Shown: piece after piece, positions 34,961 to 46,823 of the stretch
Layout: the number at the start of each line of letters is the position of its first letter
Position numbering within the stretch: position 1 is the stretch's first letter
Assembly: GCF_001540865.1 (NCBI RefSeq)
Contig: NC_033626.1
Coordinates: forward strand, 11,191,446-11,255,445
DNA: 64,000 nucleotides
Direction of reading: 5' to 3'
From: Ananas comosus
Taxonomy: Eukaryota; Streptophyta; Magnoliopsida; Poales; Bromeliaceae
Made by a program: the position numbers and the translations under genes
Notes under the pieces: generated by a model
Database searches by the model: none
Seen by the model: the letters and a program-made list of their open reading frames with translations, nothing else
Told to the model about the DNA's origin: nothing

Positions 34961-36000
34961 ACTACTAACTTGACCAGATAAATAAAGAAAAAAAAAAGTC
35001 TCTGTACTTGCATTGCACTCAGGCTCAAAGATAAACTTGATTTTTTGGAACTAATAATATCACCGCTAATAATTCGCAATTTAACCAAACAGCTTCAGTA
35101 ATTAAGCATACAATGGAATTCAAATTTTGGGTAGAAAAGATAAAACGTACAAGCGTTTAGCATCATCACTTTTATACTTTTTTATCAAATATTAATAATT
35201 GCACAATTGTATGCCATGTTTACAGTAGCCTTGCGGGCTTGAATTCGAAGATAAACTTAGATTTCAAGAACCAACATGATACATGCTCAGAACTGCTAAC
35301 TTGACCAGATAAATTAAAAAAAATAATTCTGTCTCTATGAACCAACATGATACACGCTCAGAACTACTAATTTGACTAGATAAATAAAAAATAATAATTA
35401 TTTCTCAGTAACTCTAATTATTTTACGCTGCTTTAACATTGCCGGGCTTCTTACATTTTAGTTTTTTCGGATGAAATTTTTCGCTAAATTTGTTTTGATT
35501 TTGGTGGAGAAAACGAGTTCGTCGAAAAACGGTGTTCTGTCGTTAAGCCACATCGCCTGTTTTTTTCTAAATCTAAAGTTTTAGTTACTATGAATATTTT
35601 AAATTGTGTCTTCTAATTTTTTTGGCACAGTTGGCATTTCATTTTTTTTCCTTTTCTCTTCCTGTAGAATGTGAAGAGATAGTTTATATACTCGGGGAGG
35701 TTAGAAGCGCACCCAAATGAATATCCGCCGTGAATTGTAGAGCGATCTCATCTGAAAGAAACTCTGGATCGGTATAGCCGGCCGTATGGAAATTGAATGC
35801 TATGTTTGCAATAACTGCGACATACTTGAATTCGGAGATGAACTTAAACTCTAAAAAATAAAAAAACAACATGATAAACCAACATGATACACGTCAAGAA
35901 TTGCTGACTTGACCAGATAAATAAAAAAATATCAGTAAGTCTCTGTGCTTGCAATGCACTCAAACTTAATAATAAATTAACATACATGTTTGCAGTAGTC
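34885..36000 (+). repeat. degenerate fourth unit and short repeats
   Basis: After unit 3 the array decays. The words GCAGTAGCC(G/T)TGCGGGCTTG and ACATGATACACGCTCAGAAC recur at about 34895/34944, 35220/35276, 35346 and 35884. A diverged TCATTAAG-type subrepeat (TCTGTCGTTAAGCCACATCG) is at about 35535, and the GAAGAGATAGTTTATAT block at about 35670 matches the acceptor block of the full units. Confidence 0.65.
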
Positions 36001-36310
36001 GTATATATGTGAGATATTGTTCATACTTATGTAATTCGAAGACTGGAGAAGGGCGAGACAAGATTAACACCTATAAGAAATCAAGTGGAACAGATAGGCC
36101 ATAATCGAGAAACTGTTTTACTAATTATATTTGCATTATAAATGATATTATATCATATTAGATTACATGTATTATGTATTTAGTTATTTTACATAATGTG
36201 AATGTTATATGTATCTCTATATTTCTTAATAAATAAATATAATAAAGTAATCATCTTATTAGCTTCCCGCGTTATTAGCTCCCGCCGCGAAGCGTGGGCC
36301 ATTATACTAG

Positions 36311-37108
36311 TTTGTACTAAATGTGGAACCGTTAGCCATAGATAAATAAATTTCTTTTTTGGGTTGGTTTTTCAATTCAGGCATCAGATTAGTACGCTAC
36401 AACTAAGTTATAATTTAGCAATGTGATGACTAAAAATATTATTTTTATGCTAATATTTTTTTTTTTTATTCTAAGGACCGGACATGTTTGGTTCACTTAT
36501 TATAGACTATAGAATCAGAATGAAATTTACTGATTCTAATAGTTATCGTTTATTTTATAGGAATCAAAATTTTCTTTCTTTATTCCACTCCGAGTGGCCA
36601 AATATATTTATGGCTTAATTCGACTTTTAATCCTGAATTGGTCCATTCTAAAATAAATTATTTAAAAATTTTCTTTAACCAACACCTTCCTCCTCTTCCT
36701 TCGTCACTTTTCTCTCTCTTCTCTTTCTTACTTGAAATTTTGTTTACAAATTTTAAATTTTCATTTCGATTTTTATTCTAATAATAAATTAAATATTTTT
36801 GAATGATTTGCCACTTTATTTTTTATTTTAAAATAATTTGATTTAATTTTTTATTTCTATTTAAAGTATGCCAATTGTTTAGATAATTTGGCATATGATA
36901 TTCGATTCCAAGTTGAAAAGAATTTGCATTTTTTTTTTTTTGTTTTTTTTATAGAAGGCGTATAGAAATGTGAGTTGATTCGCCATGACGCGGTGGCTAA
37001 CTAATCTCTTCTCATGTATCACGTGCGAGTCAAAACCTTTTTCGAGCCTCACCTCGTTGTAACTTGTAACTACCCCGCCGATCAATAAATCCAACAGTTC
37101 CAATAATT
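36311..37108. other. gene-free AT-rich region
   Basis: AT-rich DNA with T tracts (36455-36470, 36929-36950). Nothing recognisable as a gene. Confidence 0.4.
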
Positions 37109-37228
37109 CCACGTGTCAAATGTTCTCTGGCTTCGTAGCCGCGAACTTCGCGAAGATTACCAATAGCGCTGCACGCGGCCTTATGTTCCCACCAAAGAAA
37201 CAGCTGCGTGGACGTGGTTCACCACGTC
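37109..37228 (+). promoter_or_regulatory. ACGT-core sites, including a perfect inverted pair
   Basis: CCACGTGTC at 37109-37117 (G-box/ABRE-like) and the dyad GACGTGGTTCACCACGTC at 37211-37228, two inverted GACGTGGT half-sites with a 2-bp spacer. ACGT cores of this form are bound by plant bZIP factors. They lie about 0.8-0.9 kb upstream of the FSH-type gene, with a MITE in between, so the target gene is an inference. Confidence 0.4.
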
Positions 37229-37370
37229 ATTCCCCTACGGTGGTTTATTATTGTGCCGTACAATTTTCCCAAATTTTAGTATATCATCAAACCGTGAAAA
37301 TTCCTTTTTCACTCGCACATATTTACTAATGGTTTATTTATATATATATATATATAAAGAGAGAGAGAGC

Positions 37371-37602
37371 AGGGCTACTGTGCTATTAGGAGCACAGCAC
37401 CCCTTGTGCTCCTAACTTTCTAACCACCCATCAAGTTTGATGGGCGGTTAGAATAAGAGAGGGAGGAGATATTGGGGAGAAATTGCAACACCAATTCCTT
37501 CTCAATATCTCCTCCCTCTTTTTTCTAATCGCTCATAAACTTGATGGATGTTAGAAAGTTAGGAGCACAAGGGGTCTGTGCTCCTAACAACACAGTAGCC
37601 CT
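37371..37602. mobile_element. hairpin MITE with inverted arms
   Basis: The arm AGGGCTACTGTG, then AGGAGCACAGCACCCCTTGT and CTAACTTTCTAACC, is mirrored at the right end (GTTAGAAAGTTAGGAGCACA, then CACAGTAGCCCT). Each arm is ~80 bp. The centre also folds (GAGGGAGGAGATATTG with CAATATCTCCTCCCTC). So the whole 232 bp can form one long hairpin. TA-rich DNA flanks it. No clear target duplication. Confidence 0.75.
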
Positions 37603-37747
37603 ACTATATATAGTTATATATATATATATATAAATATATATATATAATTGTACAAATTAATCAACCAAATTTTTTATATATATTGTCGACGTATCTAAAA
37701 AAAACAATTAAGGGGAGGAACGAAGGGTTCACGATCGTACAAGGGTG

Positions 37748-37952
37748 CACGTGGCGCAGGCAATAATACCGTCGCTTCCTAGAAGGTGTCGCGTAGGCGC
37801 CGCTGCACCGCGGGAGCTACCCCAACACCTCCGCAGGTGCGGTACACCTCGCACTAATTCCAACGCTCCCCTCCCGTGATGTGACGTCATCGTATTCGTA
37901 GGACGCGATCCCAACCCCATCCCCAAAGTCCCCTATATATATATATATATAT
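37748..37952 (+). promoter_or_regulatory. proximal promoter of FSH-type gene
   Basis: G-box CACGTG at 37748-37753, C-box palindrome TGACGTCA at 37882-37889, and a TATA-rich run at about 37933-37952, 80-100 bp before the start codon. Together with the upstream dyad this suggests bZIP control. Inference only. Confidence 0.45.
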
Positions 37953-38032
37953 GTGTGTGAGAAACACGGCAACAACCAAGATTCCCCATTCCCCTCCCAC
38001 ATTCGTCTTTCATTTTTTTTTCTCCCGAGTCG

Positions 38033-41000
38033 ATGGGGAGCGTCGGCGCGGCGGCGGAGGAGGAGCATCCGCAGCGGGAGGGGGCGGTGGGGACGGTGCC
38101 TCGGTTTCTGTGCCTGCACGGGTTCCGCACGAGCGGGGAGATTATGCGGACGCAGGTGACGGGGAAGTGGCCCGGTGACGTCACCTCCCGGCTCGACCTC
38201 GTCTTCGCCGACGCCCCATTCCCCGGCCTCGGCAAGTCCGAGGTCGACGGCATCTTCCCCCCGCCCTACTACGAGTGGTTCCAATTCGACAAGGTCGACC
38301 CCGCCCCTGCCAAAATTACCATCTTACCCCTCCCCCCCCTCTTCTCCTCTCTTTTCTTTTTTTCTTTTTCTTTTCCTTTTTTTTTTGTAAATTGAAATTT
38401 GAATTTGAATTTGAATTTTTGAATTTTGAATTGCAGGGGTTTATGGAGTATAAGAACTTCGATGCGTGCCTCGCGTACATCGAGGAGCTGATGATCGAGC
38501 ACGGACCCATCGATGGCCTCATGGGATTCTCTCAGGTAAAAATAATTGTATACTTTTGATGTTGATAAATAAATTAGCAGTAAAAATATTATAATATATA
38601 TATATTTTTAAGAAAGGAGCGATTAATTTGGAGATTGGAATGTGATTAGGGGGCGATTCTCTCCGCCGCGTTGCCGGGTCTGCAAGCCAGGGTAGGTGCC
38701 CGCTTGGGCCGATCGTAATTCTCTGCAACTTCGATGGCACTTTCGTTTTCGAATCCTTATTCGCGTGCTTGAATACTTTTCTTGTTATTTTTATTATTTT
38801 GAAGTTGCTCCCTTTGACTTCGTTACTTAATTTCTCAAAATATTTAAACTTTAAAGTTAGAGGGATGCATTTCGAGAGTATCCCTATAGTTGAGGGATCT
38901 CCTTGCATTTTTACCTATGAATTTTTATTATTTTAATTTTTTAAAAAAATTTGGAAAAAAAACAAAAAAAAAAACAGGGGGCGGCGTTAACGAGGGTTCC
39001 GAAGGTGAAGTGCGTGGTGATCATCGGAGGGGCGAAGTTCCAGTCACCGGCGGTGGCGGAGAAGGCCTACGCCACCAAGATCGAGTGCCCCTCCCTCCAC
39101 TTCATAGGTATGTATATTTTTGCTAATCCCACCCTCTAATTTGTTGGATAAATTTAATTTTTAGCAATACTTAAACGGTGGATGATGTTGCTTTTGGGGT
39201 GCAAATGATTCAATCTGAACCGTTGGATTTGGCATCATTGTGATGTGTTACTTGGAAATATATCACTACTGATTAGTGAGATGAGAGGAGATTTTGGCGG
39301 CGGCGTCAATAAAATGCAGGTCTGGGTCTGGGTCTGGGTCTGGGTCGTGTTCGTGTTCGTGTTCGTGTTCGATAATCGTGTTAGGTGGGCCAACATAGTT
39401 GTGCCTCCGGAACGAATACGGTTTTTAACAAAATTATGATTAAGCTAATACCAAATCAATCTTAAAAACTTAGATTATTATAATTTTCTCAATATTAAAC
39501 CTTTCCATTTAAGTATTAGGTGTACTGGTTGGTTTCATGGGACCCGAAACCCTGTTTCTTCAAAGTGTTCAAACTCTGAACGGAATCTCGCTCAATTTGG
39601 TCGAATTGATTATGTTCAGCCTGTGAGACATGTAGCATATGTTTGATATTTGTGGAAATTCGTTAGTTGGTGTTATTTGTGGTAAAGATATATGAATAGA
39701 CACCAATCACAAGCTAAATTCCAATTACGTTTCCCAAATTTCCGACTACGTGTGCGAACTAGGTAGCGCGATGATGATAGTAATCAAGAGAAGATAAGAA
39801 TTTTTATCACTTAACCTAAGTTGTTTAGAAGGGCATTTCCTGGTGGTGCGGGGATCGGCGAGAGCTAAGCTAGCACCATAATTTTATCCTCGTTGTCAGA
39901 CAGGTCATTTTCGTAGCGCAAATCTTTTGCCGGAGAGATTTATTTAGGTTACTTAACCAATATAATTGATTGAGACTTCTGATTAACTAGAGTTTGGGTT
40001 AAAATTGATTCGAGAAATCGGAAAAGCTTGATTATATGTGTACTGCATAAATTGAGGGTATCATGATTCCTCCAGCGCGAATTGTTCATATTCACATAAC
40101 CTTATAAGGGCAGTGTTGAATAAACGTAATCATCAAATAGAGAGAATAGAAGCTTCTAAATTTGTGATAGTTATTTGTTTTTAGTAGGTTCTTCAAATCT
40201 AAGAAAATTTCTTCAAGGCACGTCTTATGGGCAATTGGTTGTTCTGTTGAATTCATGACTTTAGCATCCATGCAAGGGCACTTTGATTGTATTGTTTCGA
40301 GACAGAGTTCATTTGCGCTATTAGACATCGTACTTTATCGCGATTTACTTGATGACTTGTACAGGTTTGACCATAATTTAAAATGCTTTTCTTGTGATTA
40401 TGGTCTGGCCAAAATAAAAACTTGCTGTTCTTGTGACCGGGGTGCTAAATCGCTGATAAAACATCTAGAATCTATGTTAATCATTAGGACAATTTGAAAT
40501 AACGGCTGTACATTGCTGCATAGGAAGGAACAAGATCTTCAGATTCATCAAGAGCGATAGGATTGATATGATAAATTGCTAATTCTAGAATAATTACGCG
40601 ATATATTAGTAGATATGGGTCATCGATAAATGTACAAGTTTTATGCACCGGATGTCACTATGCTAGTTTCCTGAAATGGCGAAATCACTTGTCAGAAAAG
40701 ATAAAGCAAAGAGAATAGCATAAGCACTTCATCATGTAAAGGATTCGTTATTCATTACAAATTTCCATGCCGTAATAGGTCACAAAATTGAGAAAACTTT
40801 AATCATTTGAACCATTTAGAATCAGTTAGTTGCAAAGTTCGTGTGTAATCATAACTGATTACGGCGGTCAAGGATGTTTTGCGTATTGGTCATGTTGTAG
40901 TCTAACAAAGCTTAGGTTTACTGTTTTAACTACTCTATTTCTGGTGAACATTATCATCATCATCTTTATTAAGTTACACACTTTGATCAAAGAAAGTTTT

Positions 41001-41678
41001 TTTTATGAATTTGTTGCATCTGGACTTATCTAGTTATGTCATCTGATTGCTAATGGCTCAATTTCCATCTGTGCTTCAGTGGGAGAATTTTTTGTTAAGA
41101 TTCTGACTTGTACTATCATTTTGATAGCCGCTGTATTGTCTGAGTTCGTATTAATAGGCAAGAAAAGGAATTATAATCGTAAATTCATGGTAATATCTTA
41201 AATGAATTTGCTTCCAATAATGTCAGCCCACCATTACTACGGATCGAATATGTACATTGCGAAAGATCACTCCTTTGTTTGAAGTACACCAAATTCAAAT
41301 GATTGAGAAACATGAAAAGACCCATAGAACTTTGCTATTTTGGTTTTGCAGGTGATGCGGACTTCTTAAAGCAACACGGGGAAACGCTTCTCGAATCGTT
41401 CGTAGATCCTTACGTCATCCGCCATCCGAAGGGCCATACAGTCCCTAGAATTGGTGAGTTCATATGATTTGTTTGTTTTTTTTTTTTTGTGTGTGTGAAG
41501 TATCTAGTCTCTTCTTCTTCTAAATTTTTAACCTTTTTCTTTCTAAAATATATAAATATTTTTTCATGCAGATGATGCAAGTATGGAAACGATGCTCAAT
41601 TTCCTAAACAAGATTGAAAATGATTTGAATGATTTTGTTGAAGATGCAACAACTTTTGAGCAGGAGGAGGTTGCTTAG
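38033..41678 (+). CDS. FSH1-family serine hydrolase (OVCA2-like)
   Basis: A small alpha/beta-hydrolase of the FSH1 family (Pfam FSH1; yeast FSH1-3, human OVCA2), cytosolic esterase-type enzymes. In plants their natural substrates are mostly unknown. Exons: 38033-38293, 38437-38535, 38650-38691, 38978-39107, 41352-41453 and 41572-41678, all GT-AG and in frame, 246 residues. FLCLHGFRTSG near residue 25 is the oxyanion-side strand and HG turn. The nucleophile motif GFSQG places Ser119 in the elbow. GDADF gives Asp181 and GHTVP gives His206, a complete predicted triad. Exon 3 is only 42 nt and the GFSQ/G motif is split by intron 2. Intron 4 is 2.2 kb. The start codon is the first ATG after a CT-rich leader and matches the short N terminus of homologues. 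Confidence 0.9.
39320..39371. repeat. hexanucleotide minisatellites in intron 4
   Basis: About four GTCTGG units directly followed by about four GTGTTC units, two adjacent but different hexamer arrays. The open frame through them is low-complexity and inside an intron. Confidence 0.8.
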
Positions 41679-41697
41679 CTTATCAGAGTACCCTCTG

Positions 41698-41699
<2 letters not shown>

Positions 41700-41752
<53 letters not shown>
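41700..41752. repeat. (CT)n microsatellite in 3'-UTR
   Basis: A 52-bp perfect CT run beginning 22 bp after the FSH-type stop codon, followed by a T tract. It is most likely transcribed in the 3'-UTR. Confidence 0.9.
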
Positions 41753-41754
<2 letters not shown>

Positions 41755-41761
<7 letters not shown>

Positions 41762-42654
41762 TAAAATCAATTAGTACTGCAGCAGTGGCTGCAAAACGCA
41801 TGTAATACGAAAAGAAATGTTACAAAGATTCCTTTATATGGGAAACTCTTCTTTTGAGCAAATACTTTTATTGTATCTTTTGAGCATAATGCTAGTTTTA
41901 TATGAATCTATATAAGCATTTAAGAATACAATGGTGCACGGAGATGTCTTAAGTTACTTCGCTAAGGGGCTGTTTGGTTCATAGAACTGGACTGTCTTAA
42001 GTTACTTCGCAATTCATCCACAAATCAGATCATACAAATAGTAGCACTTAAAACCCTAAACCATCACTCTCTAACATGCATACATTTGCTGAATCTCTCT
42101 CTACGTAGCCTCAATTTGAAGCTAAGTGTATGGTTGATTGAAAAAGAAAAAAAAAAAAGTCTTAAATTGCTTGCTGTAGGAAAAGTTAAAATGGATAGAG
42201 GATTCCAAGAACCAAAATATACAGAGACTTGCTACGACTTCTTCTCAGTTTATTCCTCCTCCGCAACACTTGTGCCGAATCACCAACCTCTCTAGCGCAA
42301 GTATCAAAAGACTTGATGATTTGTACCCGAAATTACAAATTCGAAGCTTTAGTTATTTTTTTAAAAAAAAACAGATGAGCAAAGCAAATAGCATAATACC
42401 TATCTCTCAAAAAAAAAAAAAGTGAGCCGAATCGGTTATCTTCCTTTAATCTAATCGCAATTCACTAAACATAAACTTAATAAAAGTATTTCCTGACTAA
42501 ATTGGACTGAATTTAATAAATGAATTTGATCTGTTTTAATCAAAACTGTATATACCAATATATAACTTTGGGCCAAGTAGGACTTGGAACGAGCTCCAAT
42601 AAGAAGTAAAAAAAAAGAAAAAGAAAAAAGAGGCTAAGCATTGTTGGCCCCAAG
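41755..42654. other. 3' flank of FSH-type gene, no gene seen
   Basis: AT-rich flank containing the probable end of the 3'-UTR (TTTATTGTATC near 41866). Nothing further recognised. Confidence 0.35.
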
Positions 42655-43096
42655 TACGGATGTCGATTGGGTACGGATATTCAAATTTTATTCAAATCCG
42701 AATCCGAATGGTGCAGATTTATTTAATACTAAATGAATATGATTTCGGATATGAATATCAAAAACAAAAAAATCCGGCAGATATGGATTCGAATATGAAT
42801 TTTGATTGTACCCGACCCGCACCCAAACCCGAATTTATTTTACATTATATATAATATGTATATAAAAATATGATGTTATATGTGAATTTGTATATTAAAA
42901 ATTCAGATTTAATGTAAAATATTTTAAAATATTGAAAAGTGAAATAATTATTTCGGGTTAGGATTTTCGGATTCAGGTTTCGAATTTTGGTCGGGTTCGG
43001 GTTTGATACGAATTTTTAAAATCCGTCGGGTACGGATTCGGGTTCAGATTTGAGTTTTTGAAAATTCACCCCGAACCCAGCCCGTTGACATCCCTA
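42655..43096. mobile_element. hAT-like MITE
   Basis: The left end TACGGATGTCGATTGGGTAC and the right end, on the minus strand TAGGGATGTCAACGGGCTGG, are imperfect inverted repeats of the common plant hAT type. Flanks GCCCCAAG (42647-42654) and GTGCCAAG (43097-43104) agree in 6 of 8 bases, a decayed 8-bp target duplication. Arms rich in CGGGTTCGG-like words surround an AT-rich core. Confidence 0.7.
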
Positions 43097-43499
43097 GTGC
43101 CAAGGAATCATTTTGGCAAGTGATTGAGGGCCCTTTCGGATTCGGGGAAGACCACCTTTCGGTTTGTGGGATTCTAACTCAAGCACAATAGCCTACACAC
43201 ATGTAGGGTAGTGAAGACGCATTTTGACCGGGCCCTCTCAAGTTTTGGAGCTCCACCTGATCCGGACCATCTTTTTGTGGTTGCCTCCTTTTTCTTTTTC
43301 TTTTTCTTTTTCCCTTTTTTTTTTTTTTTTTTCTCTCTGGGGAGGTTGAAATGTACTTTCATCTGTGGCTGGTGCTCTTAAAATAAAATAAAATCTGCCC
43401 ACCAGCTCCCTCTTATAAAGAATAAGAGAAAAATAAACCAAAAAATGCTTTGTACACTTTGTTCGTATTGTACAGGCCACTCAACAATAGCTGTTTAGT

Positions 43500-43560
43500 G
43501 CAGTTGATTGGTATAGCGGTGAATACCCGAGAGATTGGAGGGTTTGAGCTCTAGCTCGTG
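43500..43560 (+). repeat. tRNA-like pol III promoter, possible SINE head
   Basis: TGGTATAGCGG at 43509-43519 resembles box A and GGTTTGAGCTC at 43541-43551 resembles box B, with tRNA-like spacing of about 32 bp. The sequence does not fold as an intact tRNA and I see no clear tail or target duplication. It is most likely an old tRNA-derived SINE, unrelated to the minus-strand family. Confidence 0.35.
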
Positions 43561-43599
43561 CTTGCAAAATGCAGTTCTTGGTTTCAATATAGAGTATTT

Positions 43600-46500
43600 T
43601 TGTAGGGTTTTGAGGACATGGGTCTGCCGGCGTGTTCGAAAAAATACGATTAGTTTGTTTTGCTCAGATTCTAATAATATTTTTCTTTTGCTGCAGCAGA
43701 CACAATAGCTTTTTAAACTAGATATTTTGCTTTTGATTTTTACAGGCTCATTTTAACTTTTCTTGGAGCACAAACTTTGGACATTAAATTTAATTTTTTT
43801 TCTGGATGCTGCTTGGAGTAGAGAAACTATATAAAGATCAGGCAAAACAAGGGCTAAAAATTATCCTCAATAAATTCCATCATTAACATGTGGGTCAGAT
43901 GCTTTCAACCTCCACATCATTAAACAAGAGAGCATCTCTAGCTCTGCCCATGGACAAGATCCAACTCTATATCCGAACAATTTTTGCAATAACCAATCAC
44001 AGTTAAATGCCTGAGCTTTTTGTCTCTGAAGTGGTAGACAAGTAAACAAGATTAAATTTTACTCTGTTTCATGACTCTGCCTTTTAGTCTCAGCCAAAAA
44101 TCAGTGAAAAAGGGAAAATAATATCAAAGATAATGATTTGTATTCGAGCAAGTCAAAATAGCTGTGCATTCAGAAGAGCACAGGGATGACCACATAATCC
44201 TGAAGAGCACTTGGGACAAGGCAATTGTGTCCTTGTGATGAGGCTTTTTCTGACAGAAATATGCAGTAGGTTACATATAAACTTATCCACCTTAACATCT
44301 CTATAACTGGTTTCAATGAATGAATGTTTAGGGAACTAATCTGTAATTTAATACATCAAATGTTAGCATACATCTCTATGTTAGCTCTCTAGAAATGGTT
44401 GCAATGAATCAGTGATGAGAAATTATTCTATCCTATCAAGTCATGGTATGATAAATCAACTCGTCGGTGAAATATGCTATTCCGTCAAATTATGGCTATC
44501 CAGATCTTCCAAAGAGCTGCAATAAAATTTTTGACTTACAATCGCGAAAAAAACCTTAAAAGGTACAAGCTATCAAAGAATAACTTGTTCCGACAATATT
44601 ATGCATCTTTATGCTACACACTGCTTTTCTTTTGTCCTTTTTCTGATGTATTGTTGCACACTGCACTGATATCAATGAATTGTTCATCAATATCAAGTGA
44701 TCAAAGTTCAGTGAGTTAATGTTGAAAAGAAGAGAAACTTACCATGAGAAATTCAAACAATCCTGCATCTGATACCACAATTCTAGCAACCCCATAGTGA
44801 TAATTTAATTTGTTGCTGATATACATGACTCAGCATTGTGTGAGCATCACTAATTATTGACATGCAATTTATATCTTATCAGCGAGAGACTCAATTGGTA
44901 ATCCACCCTTTGTAGAATTAGTTTCAGACACAATGATTGCACTTTTGCTGCTATCTTTTTGACCATGGGTTGATCAACATGATTTTGGGAAGTATCAGAA
45001 AGAGAATGGATGAGTGAGTCACTTGGATAAGAGCAGATATACGGCTTCGCCGTCTCATCACACTTACAATCATAGAAAGTTTGAAGAGATAGTTCGGGGT
45101 AAGGTGGCCCGAAAAAGAAAGAATCTTGTGCATCAGCTATGGTGAAGTTTCAAGATCAATCCACTCCTGATGAAGAGAAGAGAGAGGAGGAAGAAGATAA
45201 GGAAAAGGTCTTTTATATTTGACACCGCAAACAAAAAAGGATCAACAACTCGTTATTGTTCATCTTTTATAGATCTAATCGGTTTCAGGATTATTTCCGA
45301 ACCATTTTTCTATTAGATTAATTTTTTGGATAACATCTCATTATGTTTATTTAGTGGAATCATTGTGAATAGTTTTACTAATTTCCTCATTGAAGTACCT
45401 CTTGCAGGATCGGATACAATCCAAAAGTTTCTTAAGTTCGGGCTCATTTTTATTGTTTCATATATTAGAACTATTCTTCAGATGTAATATATAGAGAGCA
45501 ACACCTGGTAGAGAGACGTATTGCTGCACAAACTATAATTTAATCTCATCAATCATGAAAAGTATTTTGCTAAATAATTGGTTAGCATGTATGCTATTCT
45601 CTGGGTGGTTGTTCTTTTCAAGCAAAATATAAATTTCTTCTTACTTTTCTACTTTCTTCATCTTACTTTTGTAATTTTTTCATAAAAGGTAGCCTGATCC
45701 GATTTAAGATGATGGCTCGATCAGCTAAAAGAAGAGGATAATATAGAAAGTTCACTATTAGCATAGTTTATATTAGAAAGAAATATTTAGTAGTTTATGG
45801 CCCTTGATGAGACATCTACTCTTATGTTGTTCTATATTATACATATATAATGATTCCCTTGAGATAAGTTGATCCCAGTTTCTATTTCGCAGGGAAAAAA
45901 GTCTTTTAAATTTCCCCTTTAGTACAACCATGTTAACTGTCATTGTCGGTTTTCCAGTTTGTCGATACCTTAATCTGACCATAAGAAAACAAGATTCTCA
46001 TGGATTTGGGAAGCTAATAAGGCCACAAATTGATTCGCTTGTTGCCTTCTCTATGACACTAAGTACATTCTCAGAAACCCTGCTGTTTTTTATCTGGTTT
46101 AGCACCCATAGATCCTCCCAAAAGAGTTCAGTACTTACACTGAGGTAAGGTGCTACCAATACAACATACCAAATTGGAGCGCTAAGTAATGTGGAACTAC
46201 TTTACGGAGATTTGGTTATGTATGACATTGAAATCTCATGGGGATTTTCCTTGACACACTGCAATTGACAAGTCATTTTCATCACTATTTAGAACAAGAA
46301 AAAGACCAGAAAATGACCATCAAAGGTACCAAGGGGAGAACCAATATGAAGTGTTGAGCACATGAACAACATGATGTAAGTAAGTACCTGTAGCTCAGCT
46401 TGTGTATACTGGCATCTCATCCAAGATAGCTGCAGCAAAAGTCCAATAATGAGGTGCCTAGATTGTCCATTAGTTCTGTTCAGTGCAATCTTAGCTTTTC

Positions 46501-46814
46501 AATCATTCCAAATCCAGTAGTTTCTTGGCAAAGGAAGTTATCAAAACTCAAGAAATTGAAGCTACAAGTTTCTCTAACAGCTTAAGGTTGTTACCAAAAA
46601 TCAAATAAGCAGATGTCTCTTCCTCAACAACTAAATGGTCATGGCCAGTGAGATTTAACACAGGAACTTCGCTAATATGTATGTGAGCTAATTGATTTCT
46701 CAAAAAGCTTCTGCAGTATAATAATGTTTCAATAAAGTTATTTCTTGTTCAAAGCTAAGGAAATATACAAGCAAGGAGAAGAAAGAAACCATGCATTAAG
46801 AGATTACACGAGCA
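43600..46814. other. gene-free region
   Basis: Over 3 kb of AT-rich sequence with only short frames (60-81 codons). No protein family, RNA gene or bounded repeat recognised. Confidence 0.4.
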
Positions 46815-46823
46815 TAAATTGAA

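Larger units (their letters stand above)
30148..36310 (+). mobile_element. Helitron 2 (3' end clear, 5' end unresolved)
   Basis: The right end has CCCGCCGCGAAGCGTGGG, a GC hairpin with an AA loop, then CCATTATACTAG at 36299-36310 followed by host T. This is a canonical plant Helitron 3' terminus. The 5' TC end lies somewhere between 29939 and about 30148 and I could not place it with confidence. The interior is almost wholly the higher-order array described separately. No Rep/helicase coding sequence is visible, so it is non-autonomous. Confidence 0.6.
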
